Shown here one piece after another: positions 5,157-5,375 of a DNA stretch of 5,375 nucleotides. The notes below the pieces were generated by a model, which saw only the letters and a program-made list of their open reading frames with translations, ran no database searches and was not told the DNA's origin. Origin of the DNA: Anaerolineae bacterium (lineage in GTDB: Bacteria; Chloroflexota; Anaerolineae; Anaerolineales; Villigracilaceae). The stretch spans positions 1 through 5,375 of the forward strand of contig DNDO01000102.1 in assembly GCA_003484265.1 (NCBI GenBank), written 5' to 3'. The stretch's first letter is position 1, and each line of letters opens with the position of its first letter. The position numbers were made by a program, and so were the translations under genes.

Positions 5157-5375
5157 TAGATCAGTTGACACTCAGTTATTTACATTTTATTCGAAGTGGA
5201 ATACTAAGTTCGAAATCCGAAAGGTTGATGACCATCATACGGTCAACGCGCCGTCCTTTCGTCCATGGGTTTCTTGGTGGTTCCAGACAGTTATTGGTTG
5301 ATCGGTTCAAGGTCTGTGCACGGTATTGGCTTGGGTGAAGGTGCAGGTCGGCACGCAGGGAGCAGAGTGATGATT
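5157..5375. other. Right-edge region with no supported gene
   Basis: This 219-base tail starts AT-rich (5157-5220) and becomes more GC-balanced. No clear terminator follows the GNAT gene. Two frames stay open to the edge. A minus-strand frame, 65 sense codons, ends at TAA 5178-5176; it would be the C-terminus of a convergent gene. A plus-strand frame runs from ATG 5265 and has no ribosome site. I recognise neither translation. Two TTCGAA sites (5190-5195, 5209-5214) and a small interrupted dyad at 5224-5247 are the only structures seen. Confidence 0.4.

Noticed and set aside
5190..5214. Two TTCGAA sites as a terminator or operator after the last GNAT
   Set aside because: The six-base sites are self-complementary, a pairing would be weak, and no T-run follows on either strand.
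5015..5338. Plus-strand open frame overlapping the end of the last GNAT
   Set aside because: The first part is the GNAT gene read in another frame; no ribosome site and no protein pattern. I also checked whether it was a frameshifted GNAT extension, but the GNAT ends at its normal length.

Overview
This window looks like an ordinary chromosomal stretch from an environmental bacterium, most likely a member of the Chloroflexota (Anaerolineae type). The hints are a lipoprotein with a Thr/Pro 'TPTP' linker, an ECF sigma factor paired with a zinc-less membrane partner carrying a DUF4367-like domain, Shine-Dalgarno-led genes and a base composition close to balanced. No rRNA, tRNA, CRISPR array, insertion sequence or phage gene is visible. 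The taxonomic placement is inferred from style, not from a marker gene.

Left part, minus strand (1-1664): a lysine 2,3-aminomutase (radical SAM, PLP, [4Fe-4S]) is followed after 20 bases by a secreted lipoprotein that runs off the left edge. The two probably form one transcript, from a near-consensus promoter at 1785-1813. The mutase has the lysine-recognising aspartates, so it should make L-beta-lysine. It resembles the longer YodO-type enzymes of Bacillus in lacking the structural zinc cysteines of the clostridial enzyme.

Middle part, plus strand (1844-3368): an ECF-type RNA polymerase sigma factor starts at TTG and overlaps the gene for a single-pass membrane protein by ATGA. The membrane protein is the presumed anti-sigma partner. 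The unit ends at a clear intrinsic terminator. The 240-base divergent region between the sigma gene and kamA holds promoters for both directions, an exact 11-base direct repeat and a 26-codon open frame in the kamA leader.

Right part, plus strand (3384-5156): a new promoter drives a manganese ureohydrolase (agmatinase/arginase family), then a small GNAT-like protein of the Acetyltransf_CG type, then a second conventional GNAT overlapping it by ATGA. The shared strand, a 68-base gap and the overlap suggest one transcript. The last 219 bases (5157-5375) contain no gene I can support.

Taken together, the enzymes point to basic amino-acid or polyamine chemistry (lysine rearrangement, guanidine hydrolysis, N-acetylation) around an envelope-signal sigma system. 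A functional link between the three units is only a hypothesis. I found no strong evidence of a wholly new system. The most unusual structure is in the kamA/sigma divergent control region.
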